The notes: generated by a model not told the origin, from the letters alone. Positions 48,079-61,538 are shown, counted from the stretch's first letter. The stretch is 64,000 nucleotides of DNA from Peromyscus leucopus (GCF_004664715.2 NC_051074.1:18043558-18107557); one strand, 5' to 3'. Numbers and translations: made by a program.

Positions 48079-48365
48079 CGGGCTAGGGAGATGGCTGGGT
48101 TGGTAAAGTACCTGCTTTGCAAGTGAGAGAACATGAGTTCAATTCCCAGTTCTGGCAGTATGTGGATGCTTGTACCTTGCAACCCCAGGGCTGGGGAGAT
48201 GGAGCCCAGCAGATCCCTGGAGCTTGCTGGCCAGCCAGGCTAGCCTGCTTGGCAAGTTTTACACCAATGAGTTATCTTTTCTGAGAAAACAAGGTAGGCT
48301 CCTCTGGCTTCCACATACATATGTAGGCATACATGCACACAGGCACTGCTCGTGATCACACACAG
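48079..48365 (+). mobile_element. Composite tRNA/7SL-like SINE
   Basis: cgggctagggagatggctgg, gttggtaaagtacctgcttt, gagttcaattcccagttctg (B box), then ggctggggagatggagccca, gcagatccctggagcttgct, ggccagccaggctagcctgc, aacaaggtaggctcctctgg and cttccacatacatatg. The head is tRNA-like, the middle B1-like. Same family as 11321-11547 and 60094-60405. Confidence 0.75.
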
Positions 48366-48391
48366 AGATGTTTATGGCTTTGAATGATGTG

Positions 48392-48732
48392 TGTCTTAGG
48401 TAGGGCTTTTATTGCTGTGAAGAGACACCATGACCCTGGCAACTCTTATAAATGAAAAACATTTAATTGGGGGGGGGGAGGGGGCTCGCTGACAGTTTCA
48501 GAGGTTCAGTCCATTATCATCAAGGCAGGGAGTGTGGTGGCGTACAGGCAGACATGGTGCTGGCTACATCTTGACTAGAAGGCAGCAGGAAGTTGACTGA
48601 CTGTCACACTGACGGAAACTTGAACAAAAGAGACCTGAAACCTGGCCCCACAGCGACATACTTCCTCCAACAAGGCCACATCTCCTAATAGCACCACCCC
48701 CTTTGGGGGCCATTTTCTTTCAAACTACCTCA
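48392..48732 (-). mobile_element. MaLR LTR, ORR1-like
   Basis: The plus strand reads tgtcttaggtagggctttta, ttgctgtgaagagacaccat, gaccctggcaactcttataa, a G-run (48471-48485), cagtttcagaggttcagtcc, attatcatcaaggcagggag, tacttcctccaacaaggcca, cctaatagcaccaccccctt, then caaactacctca. Same family and strand as 33619-33977 and 36318-36690. Confidence 0.8.
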
Positions 48733-49284
48733 ATGGGGGCCCACAAGCAAAAAGGTTTGGGGTACACAGAAGAGCAGAACTTGAATGAATGTCGTCACAA
48801 GTTCAAGAAAGCAAACCAGGAGGTAAGACTGCCTTTCCCGTATTTCTGAGGCACGGAAAGAGCACAAGACAGAGACAGAGACACAGAGAGAGAGTTGCAG
48901 AAACAGAGAGAGCATTTATGAAGAAGGGAGGTATTTATAGTCACTCAAAGCTCCATGCCCATAAAACAGGATAAGGAATGTCTCAATGCTACAGATAAAA
49001 GTTATTTGGAGAGGGAACACTCCCTTTAATCCAAGGAATGTAAGTTGATTAGATGAAGAGAGTGAGAGAGAAGAACAATGCTTATTATTAATAATAATAA
49101 AATGACTTTGAACTTCTCCAGACCCTTTCATCTTGGAATTTCAATTTGCCTATTAGGCCTCACTTTTACTTTATCACATCCTGTAAAGAAGTAAGTCTAT
49201 AGCATGCAAAATTCCTGGATTCTCTTACAGGTTTAAGTACTTTGTAATCATTTATTTCTCATTCAAGCTACAATCTACTGAATA

Positions 49285-49400
49285 AACTAGTATAATTACC
49301 CCCTTTATACGGTTAGGGAAACTGAGACAAAAACATGACATGTAGCCAAGACCACACAATGAGTCGATCTCGCAGAGGCTGAATCAAGGCCAAGTAATAC
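49285..49400 (+). mobile_element. MIR SINE fragment
   Basis: ataattacccccttt then acggttagggaaactgagac, catgtagccaagaccacaca, atgagtcgatctcgcagagg and ctgaatcaaggcc follow the MIR order (a ttacagatgaggaaactgag region, a gccaaggtcacacagc region, a gattcgaacccagg region). Confidence 0.7.
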
Positions 49401-49579
49401 TTGACTCTGAAGCTTCGGGTGGAAAACTGAAATTGGTCAATTCTCCAATTCTTCCCTCCTGAACAGCTGACTTCACATTATGAGCGGCCTTGGAGGAATT
49501 TGTTTTTCAATTAACCCAGGGGAAAAAGAATATTAAATCTGAGCAAGATCCTAATGACAAAGGAAAGACTCACAAGTAA

Positions 49580-49583
<4 letters not shown>

Positions 49584-49631
<48 letters not shown>

Positions 49632-49640
49632 ATGCGCGCA
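49584..49640. repeat. (TG)n microsatellite
   Basis: About 23 TG units followed by catgcgcgcatg, extending the alternating purine-pyrimidine run. Confidence 0.96.
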
Positions 49641-50965
49641 TGGACGGGTGCCTATGCACATGTATATGTAGAAGCCATTCCAAATTTTCACAATGGACAA
49701 CTGAAGATAAATAGCACCGTTCAGGCTGTATTTATGTCTACAGTGATGTTATCTGATCCAGTTCAGAGGGACTTTCTTTCCTATCTCGCTAGCAGACAAG
49801 CACTGGAGAGGAGACTGACGGTATCTCCACTACATTGCAGACCTTGCCTTAGGCCTCAGTGACAACATCAACAACTATTGGATAGTGTTGGGCATTGGAG
49901 GCCTTAAAACCTACTCATTTGATGTTAGATAACTTAGAATAATTGCTTTAAATATCATATTTTAAAATTCAAATACTACGCAGAAAGAAGGTAAATACTT
50001 TATCAGGCATCTGTGGTCACTTGACCTTTTCCAAACCCAGAATGTTAGCCTTATTAAAATCCACAGCTTTTTTGGCTCTCCCCACTGGGAAAGTGGAGGA
50101 AGGAAAAGACTGAACCCTTAGACAAGTATTTTATTTAAATTCAGAAGCCGCTGAAGTATTTTATTTCCTTTGTGAACTTTCCAAGTGCCTTCTGCCCCAG
50201 GCAACATGCAAGGGGTGAATTTAAGAAGCGGTGAAGGCAGATGTGGCTTGGCTCCTCCCGTCAAAAAGTAAAAATCAACATGTCCTGCCGTTGGGAGAAA
50301 CAGACTCCAAACTTGTACTCTGGAAATGAAGCAGGGTCACATCAGGCCAGGCGGGGTCATTGTCCCCACAGGCAGGCAGTTATTGTTGGAAAAGCATAAC
50401 CTCCCAGGCAGACACTGCACTAGGGTGAGCCCCTTGCCTCTCATATCTCTGTACCCCAAAGACAGATCACGCACTTTGGCATAGTCTTAAGCCACAGAAA
50501 CAAACCGCCCCTTGATGGCTAATCTCACACTGCAGGCAATGTGTGAACGAGACAGCTGGCAGTATGAGCTGAACTGTGCAGTCGTCTCTGGAAGCCCAGA
50601 CAGCGAGACTTGTGTTTCTACCAGTTAATACAGTCGTGGAAGGCTCGGCCTCGGCTTCTCTGCAGTGCAATCCTTGTTTCTGCCCTTCCTGTTAACCTAC
50701 CCAGCAGAGCAACGACAACGGAAGCCCGCTATCATCCCTTAGATCTTTCACTTAGGTGTCTGGAAATACTGCCAACGTGGTCGAAAGAGAGCCATGAATC
50801 TCCTACCAATCCCCTTCTCCCAGATGCTAAAAGAAACAGTTTGAAAGCATGACCAGCAGACCGAAAGGAGAATCAGAGCAGACAGGTTGTAGAAAACAGC
50901 TAATCACTTTAGACCTTGAATTAAGTATCCTTAAAGTACTTTCAGGGAGAAGAAAAAGAAAGGGC
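49641..50965. other. Unique sequence
   Basis: No gene or confident repeat. The part from 50440 to 50800 has more CpG than most of the window, with short open frames on both strands and no domain. Confidence 0.45.
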
Positions 50966-51866
<901 letters not shown>

Positions 51867-51929
51867 TTCTTCTTCTTCTTCTTCTTCTTCTTCTTCTTCT
51901 TCTTCTTCTTCTTCTTCTTCTTCTTCTTC
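51867..51929. repeat. (TTC)n = (GAA)n microsatellite
   Basis: Twenty-one uninterrupted TTC units. The poly-serine frame at 51781-51999 is an artefact of this repeat. Confidence 0.98.
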
Positions 51930-53088
51930 ACGACCCTTTCCTTTGCTAGAAGCCTGTAATTATGATCAGAAGGCCGGCGTTTCTAAGGAAAAGCAATAGC
52001 AACCTGAATATCTAGTTACCTATGAGGGAGTACACTTCAGTGCAAGCCCAAGCGTGACAGCCAAACGCTGGGTCAGTGTTCCCAAGGGGCAATGGGAACC
52101 TCGAGTATCTGGAAAATTCGAGTAAGAGTTCATTATTTCTATTTAAAGAGAAAATGAACAGCCTGACATTTGGAGCAAGACACTCCCCGAGATTCTGTTT
52201 AACCACTACAGCTGTCATTGGCACTGGATAGCTTCAGTTTCTTCAAAAAAGAAAAGAAAAAACAGCGTTCCTTAGAGAGCATCATGTCCAGGGGACAGTG
52301 GTGAATTTGTAACAAATGACCCATTCACAGACTTCTGGGGCACAGGGCTTCACTTTTCTGTTTGAAGGCTTCACAGGGAGGCAGGACACCGCTTTCTTTA
52401 AAGCTGGGAGTTCAGCAGCCACACTGGTTATGTGAACAGGAAGTTTCCAGACAATCCTCAGATAGCACGAGGTTTCCACCTTAACTTTCAAGTTAAGAAT
52501 TTATTAAAACAATAGATATCCATTACTATTGTCTCTAAATCATTGTCTTCCATTGAAATGGGTATCTTTAAAATCATATGGCAAAAAAAAAAAGATGTAG
52601 AAACCTTAAAGCAAACATACATTATCTTAAACAAGTAAGGTGAGAGCATATTGTCTTATGGCCTTCACGGGGGCAGGGGGGGAGGGAGGGCGGGAGGCAG
52701 GGAGAGAAAAAGAGAGAGAAAACACTTGAAGAGAATTTCCTAAGGGGCACCCCTAAGTAATGTGCCAAGCTCACCTTGTCATCTGTGCTCAGTACTAAGA
52801 GAAGGCAAAAGTTCTAGAGATTTGAAAACCACTAAGTTTTAAAAATTATTAGATTCCTATTTGTTTCACCCCTAAAATTACTAAGCTAACCATATTCTCT
52901 GCTCCTTCCTGCTGTATCTGAGTAGTACTAATATTGACTATTAGTAGCAAGGTCCAGGCCCTCCACTAGTTTATAAAGACAAATACCCTGCTTCTGTGCA
53001 TCAGTTGCTTTTGGTTTATTGAATTTTCCCATCAGTACATACACATGATTCAGTTTTGCTTATGTTAATGAAATTCACCATTGATCCT
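51930..53088. other. Unique sequence
   Basis: No gene or interspersed repeat recognised apart from a G-rich patch at 52669-52703. Confidence 0.45.
52669..52703 (+). repeat. G-rich tract, quadruplex candidate
   Basis: A run of five G, one of seven G and four more GGG runs separated by one to four bases, followed by purine-rich sequence to 52731. Confidence 0.8.
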
Positions 53089-53425
53089 GTTATGAGCTGC
53101 ATATCTGTGTAACCCCAAACCCTGAGTCCCAGCGGAATGGCATTAGGATCTGGGTGCTCAGGAGGCAATTAGTTCATGAAAGTGGAACCATCATGATAGA
53201 ATAACATCCTTATAAGAATGGAAAGAAATAATGATCTTTCTCTCAACTGTGTGAGTATACAATGAGGGGCCAGCTATCTACAACCAGGAGGCATGCCCTT
53301 CCCAGGCACCAGATCTACTGATGTACTGATCTTGAATGCCCAGTCTTTAAAACTGTGAGAAAATAAAGTCTGCTGTCTGAACCACCTAATCTATGGTATT
53401 CTGTTATGGAGCCTTAATTGAGACC
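53089..53425 (+). mobile_element. MLT1-type MaLR LTR
   Basis: tgttatgagctgcatatctg, tgtaaccccaaaccctgagt, aggaggcaattagttcatga, ataacatccttataagaatg, a caaccaggaggcatgc segment, gatcttgaatgcccagtctt, taaaactgtgagaaaataaa and taatctatggtattctgtta. This is the whole MLT1 order, including the AATAAA before the gtctgtggtattttgtta-like end. Confidence 0.85.
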
Positions 53426-53432
53426 GATCCCA

Positions 53433-53700
53433 TATCTTCCTTCAAATGTCACTTTATTTCTCAGTTCCAATTCACAGGAAATACTCTCAAAAGAAATTCT
53501 CAGTGCCTTATCGCCCACTCATTTCTCCCGTTGCCTCATTTCTTTTCTGTTCCCACCACTGAATTGATATAGTTGTCACAACTACCCCCAAGCTCTGTAT
53601 CATTGTCTGTGTAAATACTTCTCTTCTCTGACCTCATCCTACTCGGATTCACAGCAGTATTTAAGATGATGCTTATTTCCTGTTTCTGACACACAGCCCC
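53433..53700 (+). mobile_element. L2-like LINE fragment
   Basis: ttccttcaaatgtcacttta, then a cgcccactcatttctcc segment and ctctgtatcattgtctgtgt resemble L2 3' sequence, but conservation is low. Confidence 0.35.
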
Positions 53701-54547
53701 TGCTCCGGACTCTGGCAGTTTTCATCCCGCCTCTGGAAGTGCTTCTGAGCCCACTGGTAGTCGCTCTGCACCCACAGAGCTTTGGACTTTAGTGTGCTCC
53801 GAAGCTGCTTCTTGCATTCTTTTTCCCTCTCCTAGTGGGAGCAATAAATAACAATTTTAAAAGTGAGGCAAGTGAAGAAATAATTCATCTTGCTAATTCT
53901 CTAGCCCTGGAGGCCAAGGTGGCTTAGTGACTGAGAAGAAAAGCATAGAATATAGTATTTAGATCCTTCTGCCTATACCTCCCAAGGGCTGAGATTAAAG
54001 AAAGGTAAGTACCATTGTGGGGAGTGAAAGAGGCCCTGAGTGAATGTGTGTTGTTTACTTGAGTACAGACTCATCAAGGACAACAATGCCTCAGATCCAT
54101 GGAAACAGCAAAGCCTTCCCTCGATCAGGCTCGGGGAATGGCAGAGCCTTTCTCTGATCCAGGTACAAGTGTTTAAAAACAATTTGACCAGCGTGTTCAG
54201 AAACTATCACCCACAACTTCCTCTTCCAGGATGACTGCAGCCTGAAACTGTTCCATTTTAGAAACCTCCTAACAAGATCAGCCAATTTTTCTTCCTTGTT
54301 CAACTGTATACCATAAACTCACTTCTTTAATCAACTCGTCGCCTCAATTCACATGTATCAAATAAACACATTGAGTTTCCAGGTTGCTGTTTCTGCTGCA
54401 TCTGCATCAGAGAACACACAACCCACCAGAGCCCAGCTTTTCTGTATGTGTTTCTGGGCATCTGTCCCTCCTTCATTCCCTCTAGCCCCAGTCAGATTTC
54501 TAGGACAATGCCATTCAGGATTGAGCACACCATCACACCTGCCCTAG

Positions 54548-54632
54548 GAAGGGGATCAAAAGTTCATGGCCATCTTTGACTATACAGTGAATTTAATGTC
54601 AGTCTGGGATACCTAAGACTCTACTTCAGAAA
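54548..54632 (+). mobile_element. Degenerate 7SL-derived SINE fragment
   Basis: ggggatcaaaagttcatggc, catctttgactatacagtga, atttaatgtcagtctgggat, then acctaagactctacttc match the right half of the older B1/B4 type seen at 43411-43539. Confidence 0.6.
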
Positions 54633-57600
54633 GCGCATGCAAGGGGGGGGGCACTCCAACAGTGCTAAGTACAATCAAAAGTGAAATATATCCACTGAAC
54701 TTTTTTGTAACAAAGAGTTTGTCAACACCCTTAGAATCCATTGATTATCATGATGGAGAGAAAAAGATATCTGAGAGAGTATCTAGCTGGAGTGAAGGAA
54801 TAGAAGCAGAAACTAATGGCTGCTAACATGCTAGGGAGTAGCATGCTTTGAAATTCTCCAGAATATGTAGTATGATTTATATATGCATGTAAGTCAACTC
54901 TACCCAACTCCCAGTGGGAAATTCATTAGCACACAGAGGAACCTAATTAGGAGTCCAGACTTCAGTGGCACTAAGGCAAGGACTTTAAATATTTTCAATC
55001 CACCCCTAGATAGTTGGTTAATTAGCATAAGGAATATTAGAAATACATTTCCTTTTGTGTGGTGAGCAGGGTTCATGATACTTGAGAACAGAAGTGATTG
55101 TATAAAGGTTATAATTCCAGCCTGAAAGACAGTGAAGAAGCCGAGAAGTCTAGCCATGCCCACCCCAGGTTGGGCTGTTTTTCTTGATCAACTACAAGGT
55201 CCATGAATCATCAGGGGCTCTTTATAGCAATTTTTCAAGTCAGTGGCAAAGGATAGTGATTAGAGAGTCAACAGATTTGACAGGGCTGGTTTTATGAGTT
55301 GTGTCTCCATTTTCTAATGTGAGACTTTCATTCCATATAGCACCACGTGGAAATGAAGTCATAAAAAGCAGCCTTAAGGCTCATCTGACTGTGTGGATCA
55401 GAGATGGTCATGTTTTAACGACAACAATGAATAATAATAATAATAGTACATACTAATTGTATAGCTTAGTGAGATACATGCTGATGTTTTCATACACGAT
55501 GCATCAATTATAAGTTGTCATGTTTACCAAAATCACTGATCACTGTTAAACTGTAAATTTTTTTGAGTCTGGTAACAATTTTGGAGAAAAGAAACTAGTG
55601 AAGGAGAAAGCCAGCCAGTCAATGTGTGTGTGTGTGGGGGGGGTGTGGAGTATGAATCAAGAAATGATTTGTTGTCGTTGTTCATTTTTCTTGCTTCTAA
55701 ATGAAAGAGAAGGGGAGAGAGTAAACAATCTAAAATGAAGAAGTGGGAGGGTGGTGACAGCAGATATCAGTGCCATAGAGGCCTTAGAAACATGAGGGAG
55801 CAAAGAATGGAGAACACGGGTGAGCGACTTTCTGGGTCTTATAACAGAAACTTCAAGGAAATCTTATCTCCATGAGGCAAAACCCCTCTTTGAGAATAAG
55901 TAAAGTGGTAAATAGTTCACAGTTTTAAATTGTTCAAAAACAACTTGATCAATGGAGCTCAAGTTTCATACTGAGAGTTTGCAGAGCCTGTTATTCTGGA
56001 GACATCAAAACCATGATTGCACGGGACTACAAAAGGCAAAAGAAAGATCTGTGAATTCTCAGTGGGAATTTATTGTGCCTTTTCCTACAGTTCCATTATT
56101 TCCAGGGCTCCGATTGGAGATTGGAGAAGGTCATTTAATCTGTTCACTGGGGGATTGCATCACTGTCTTGGGGTAGGGCGTGCGAAGTCAATAACTGCAC
56201 AAGCACCTCAGTAAAAGAGTGTGGCCACGCCTGCAGCCGCACCCTCATTTTAAGGGGGAAGGTGGGGAAAGGTCAATACAAGTTTATAAACTCAACCTCT
56301 ACCTTTTTTTTGCTTTTCTTTTCAAGTTTATTTCTTAAGTAAAGTAATTTGGAAGCAAGGACCTGGCTTCGAATGTTTCGAACCAGCCTTTGCGTTATTT
56401 TAATTTTTCGCCTGTCACTGAACCTTCTATTACAGTTTATTTCAAAACCAACATTTTAAGTCATTATCTTTTAGATGGCAGTCATATGGGAATGAACCTG
56501 TTAGAAACTGCTGGAGAGCAGAAATTTTAGTTGCTACGCTTTTTGCATTAAATGGAAATAGTGCTTAGCATACAATAAAACTTTTGTTCTGTTTTCTTCT
56601 CCATTTTTCATTCTATATAAATCCCTCGGAAACTAGTCTTTGATGGGGAGGTCATATGCAAAATACAAAGGTCAGAAAGCATGTGAATTCTTGGTGCATA
56701 TGGTCTGGGGTTCGTGTATTATTTGACTTAGAAATCTGGAGTATTTCATCTTGATGCTAAAGCTTGCGGAATGCTCCGGGTATCCCAGCACATGGCGGAA
56801 GAAATGGGAGAAAACTGGCGGAGGCCATCCTTTCCCACCCCGTTTAACTGACTGAGACAGGGCAATTTTGTTGGAAGAGTCTGCTGGCAATCTGTAGGTC
56901 TCAGCTTGCTCCTCTCTGCCTTGCTGAGAGAAAGAGCTCTTGGAAGAGAACCAAGGCGTGTAACTTCTGCGGCTCTAGTGCTCTAGTTTAAAACATATAA
57001 AGGCAAATGATCTCCAGGGCACCCATCCTTTCACCTTGGTAAACATGCAACAAATCTACAAGAAAGAAAGACCGAAAGACATCCCATTTTTCCTCCTGCA
57101 GCAACTCGGGTACCTGGAGGCTCCACACTGACTAATAGGTGCCTCAGAGTCTCTGCTGGAAGAGAAACGAGCTATGAAAACAAAAGAGACGGAACTTTGA
57201 GGATAAAAAAAGAAAAAATTATGGATCCCCAGAAAGCCCCAAGTTGGATTGACTAGAAGGCCTGCTTTTCCTCCTCGTCCTTGCTATGCAGATAAAGTTG
57301 CTTTGACAGAAATCGGCAAAAGGTTTCTAATAGCCATTTTGTTTTATTTTTAATCTCACAACAGGATGCTGTGTTTTGTGTTGTTTTGCTTTTTAATCAA
57401 CTCCACTCCATCCTATTTACAAGCAACTATTCCCTCAACAACTTACTGTGTCAGGGAATGACTTTGAGAGGCAATCTATTAAATGAGAGCTGAAGGATGT
57501 TTTCCCCCTATAATTCTGTTTACTGATTTTAACTATTGATTGAAAATTGTTTGCAATGGGTAAAAATATACGCTGAAGGCAGAGGATGAAAACATAAGCC

Positions 57601-60093
57601 CCATGCCTAACCCTAAGGATGCTTTTCCTGAGTCATACATTCCTTTTAAATTATTGGTATGGACGGCCAGTGCATTTGAGGACATGGAGTAATCTGTAGT
57701 GGTGCTTTCATCTCCGGAAATCTAATATCAAGTCAACTTTGCGGTTTCTCAGGCCCTTATCTGAAAACAGGAGCATGAAAAATAGCATTTGATATATGGC
57801 CCCTAGAGAAAGTGGTGAGGCAACCCGGCACCAAATTACAGGAACATTCCAATTATGGATGTTATACCAAGATCGTAATCAATAAAGCTATGACTTTTCC
57901 CCACCAGAGATCCATCACTTCGAGAAACACCTGAGCTTGCCTTTAAAACTCTAGCCAGTGTGAGAGGAGAGACAGGGGAAATGAAGGGGGTCACTCTCTA
58001 TCTAATCCTACCATCTTTAAAGAAAATAAGAGAAATTCACTGTGGGGACAAAGTTAGGCAATCCTCACAGTGTCAACATCCTTCCTAATAGAAAGGAAAG
58101 AAAAGCCCCTGCCCGTGAGGACTTCATGGCTTTACATTCTCTCTTTACAAATTCCTTGAAAATGTCAGCTTTCACCCGTTAAAAGCGCCGGCAGAAGCCT
58201 GGCAATAAATGCAGATTTTTTTTCTACCTCCAATACATGAGACAAATAACTCTGAAGGCCTGAATCTCTCCCCTACTTTCCCAGAGGTGGGCTGTGATGC
58301 TGAGGACCCCCCTTTAAGCATACAAAGAAATCTTGACAGGTCATCATTCCACAGCTGCAGGAAAAGGCCTGTGTATTACAGAAAGAATGGGGTCAGAACA
58401 CAGAGGCAGGTGGAACCAACCGGAAGTCCCACCAGACCTTATAGACATAAGGCGTGGCTCCTGGACAGCCAGTGTTTGTAGTGCAGGCCGGATGTCCGCG
58501 GGTTGTCATTTCATCAAGTGACCAATGAGAAGCGAGATTCCAATTGAGCCAAACGGATAGGACGATCTCAGTGAAGGGCCACGAGCAATGTTAAATGTCG
58601 GCTTCCCAAGCCGTACTGCCGTGTTACCACGGCCGTTGGCTAACCTGAGCTATCTCAGCATCAGTCAGTCACAGTTGCTACTGGCGTGTTAGCAGTGTGG
58701 AGAATGAAAGACCTGGGGAGTAAAGGACTACACAAGACATCCCAGTCAGGCTTCTTGGCAGAGAAGGCGACATATTTGTGTCATCCTAGGGCCTGAGTAC
58801 AAGAACTCAAGAGGGCACCTGCAGGAAAAATGGGCACAGTGGAGACAGGAGCGAGAGAAAGGCTCACGGTGCTGAGGAAAGCAGGGGTGGAAGGGAAAGC
58901 CACCCTCTTCCCTACTGTGTACAAACAGAGGGCTGGATTAGCAAATCCGGACTGCGAATTTTCTTATTTGATTACCTACACCTCTGGGCTGTCTTCACTA
59001 GAACCTTCTGGTAGCTTCCCCCAAGTGCTTCTGTTTCTGGCCAAAATGTAAAGCCGTGGACATGTTCTAAAATGCCAGTTGTCAGACAGTGGTATAGATG
59101 TCACCTTCCTGTCAGTGCTACAAAAAAACAAAGACAAACAAACGATAAACCTTAGAGTGGAAAAACATTTCATCTACCGCAGTATGGTTATTCTCTTCCA
59201 TTTCTACTCATTACTCATTCACTTAGCAAATATTTATCACAATAGAGGAATGCAGCAAGACTGTTTATTTCCCACATTTTTTTATTTTTCCTTTCTGAGT
59301 TTCTTGTGACTTTCCCCCCAGTTAGCCGGAGGCAAGCACATAGCCTTGAGGAAAAGTCGATTTTGGGGATATTTGTTTTTAATTTCTAAAACAGCCTCTG
59401 GAGAATCAAAAAGAAGGGCCTGAGGGGAGTCAGTGATCAATTCCAGGCTATAAAAATAGAATAGGTAAAAGAACAGAGGAGAAAGGTGCAGGGGAAGAGC
59501 TGAGGTGGGATGGGGACCCCAGTGGACTGTAGACAGCTTCAGGCAAAGCCAAAGTCACCCCGGGAACCCCAGACATGCAGCACAGTGCAGGTGAACTGCT
59601 GCTGTCCTCTTCCTGGAGTGGAGGAATGAGGGACTCCACTAGATGCCATCTTTGTACTCCCCTGAGCTTTCTGTCCCTCTGTCTCTTTCTACACTTGAGC
59701 TGACATGCATGGACTCCTACCCTCCCTCTTTGCACAGTCCCCAAACAAGCATACGTCCTCAGAGCACCAAACGGGGGCTGTCCACACCCAGGCAGCAGGA
59801 ATATGGTGGGGAAGAAACATCAAGGCAAGAGTGCCAGCATTTTCTTTGTACACTCTAAAGACTCTCAAACAAGAAGAGGAAGAGGGTATATGTAAGAGAG
59901 AATAAGCAGAGGCCACTGTGAAGAACGCTTGGTACTATTATCATCAGTGAAACATGAAGGAATGTCTCCCAAGTCAGAATTTCAGCTAATTCTGAAAGCA
60001 TTCATAGAATTTAGCTGTAGGGTGGGGCACATCAGCCTCCTAACACAGCTGTTGAAAAATGACCATAAATTTAGCGACATAAACAACAAAATG
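54633..60093. other. Long repeat-poor unique block
   Basis: About 5.5 kb in which I find no interspersed repeat. Only a short TG run (55624-55635) and G/A runs occur. No frame exceeds 98 codons or shows a domain. A CpG-richer patch lies at 58452-58686. A block this free of transposons stands out against the repeat-dense 27-39 kb region. Confidence 0.5.
58452..58686. other. Local CpG cluster, possible regulatory element
   Basis: Fourteen CpG in about 235 bp, against very few per kb in most of the window. It includes gaccaatgag (CCAAT-type) and a gtccgcgggttg segment. It is too small and not GC-rich enough to be called a classical CpG island. No transcript start can be shown. Confidence 0.35.
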
Positions 60094-60405
60094 TAGAGCC
60101 AGGGAGATGACTCAGTCCACAAAGGGCCTGCCACACCAGCACAAAGGATCTGAGTTCAGATCCCTAGCACCCACATAAAAAGCTATGTGTACACAGCGCG
60201 TCTGCAATTGCAGCACTGGGCAGGTAGAGATGGGCAGATCTTTGAAGCTCATTGGTCAGCCTGAATTTGTGAGAGACCCCGTCTCAACACCTAAGGAGTG
60301 GTGCAATTTAGGATAACCAACAACAAACTCTGTCCTCCATATGCACATGTACACATCCCCACATGCACACATGTGCACATGCACACTGAACACACAGACA
60401 CAAAA
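60094..60405 (+). mobile_element. Composite tRNA/7SL-like SINE
   Basis: tagagccagggagatgactc, gatctgagttcagatcccta (B-box region), gcacccacataaaaagctat, gcaattgcagcactgggcag, gtagagatgggcagatcttt, gcctgaatttgtgagagacc and ccgtctcaacacc, then a CA/GCACATG-rich tail. The middle matches the B1 cccagcactgggaggcag region; the head is tRNA-like. Confidence 0.75.
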
Positions 60406-60878
60406 CCAACAATAGCAACAACAAAAATCTTACAGTAACCCAAATGAGGAGGCTGAAATGGTTTTATAGAGATAAAAGTGTAGGTAAAGCTGCCGTCTTT
60501 ATAAAAAGCTGTAAGAGAAAGTCAAATATTTGCTTATAGAAGCTGCAATATTAGCCCATGGTTCTCTTCTGACAATGACATCATTTGGACTACTGCGTCC
60601 ACTGTAGTATCACCTTCACTGACTCAAGTCCTCCATCCCATAAGGACCTCTGTGGTTACAGTGACTCTGTGGACAATGGTAGACTCTCAGGCAACAGGAG
60701 AATACAGACAGAAACCAGTGGTCTCTTTGCTATTGAAGAAAGCACATTCACAGATTCAGGGATAAGACAGGAGTGTGCATGACCGTGCCTTCACAGAAGA
60801 GTTGAGAAGAGGCAATAGTCAGAGCAAAGCCCCAAATGTCAGAAAACAATGACTGTGAATAAAAACATAAGTTGGATG

Positions 60879-61035
60879 TCGGGCGGTGGTGGCGCACGCC
60901 TTTAATCCCAGCACTCGGGAAGCAGAGCCAGGCGGATCTCTGTGAGTTCGAGGCCAGCCTGGTCTACCAAGTGAGTTCCAGGAAAGGCGCAAAGCTACAC
61001 AGAGAAACCCTGTCTCGAAAAAACCAAAAAAAAAA
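60879..61035 (+). mobile_element. B1 SINE, cricetid type, young-looking
   Basis: gtcgggcggtggtggcgcac, gcctttaatcccagcactcg, ggcggatctctgtgagttcg, aggccagcctggtctaccaa, gtgagttccaggaaaggcgc, aaagctacacagagaaaccc and tgtctcgaaaaaacc. CpG sites are largely kept, which points to a recent insertion. The 14-base duplication aaaaacataagttg occurs at 60861-60874 and 61036-61049. Confidence 0.97.
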
Positions 61036-61082
61036 AAAAACATAAGTTGATAAGACTAGACCCAAAGACACCATAGCAGGCG

Positions 61083-61492
61083 TGACAGCTAATCTTGGTT
61101 GTCAACTTGAGTATATCTGGAGTCAACTAAAATCCAAATTTCTGTGCAAGTCATTGGAGAATTTTCATAATTGGATTACACAATGTGGGAGGACACACCC
61201 CAAGTCTGGTTTGCATCTCCTAGGGGCAGCCTACATAAAAGACCATGGAAGACAGAAGACTTTGCTTTTGGGGTGCATGCCCTTGTCTCACTGGCAAGTG
61301 TGTTTCCACTGCAGCCAGATTCTAACACAGACCAAAGATGAACAGCTCTCCAGGAGTCTTCCTGGACTCCAGAACCAGATTAGGACTGCTGAGACATCCA
61401 GCCTTGTAGACTGAACAACTACTGGATTCTCGGTCTTTCTGTCAAGAGACAGCCATTGTTGGACCATAAGCCCGATAAGCCACTCTAATACA

Positions 61493-61538
<46 letters not shown>

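Noticed and set aside
61082..61414. 110-codon plus-strand frame
   Set aside because: It lies wholly within an LTR-like repeat (61083-61579).
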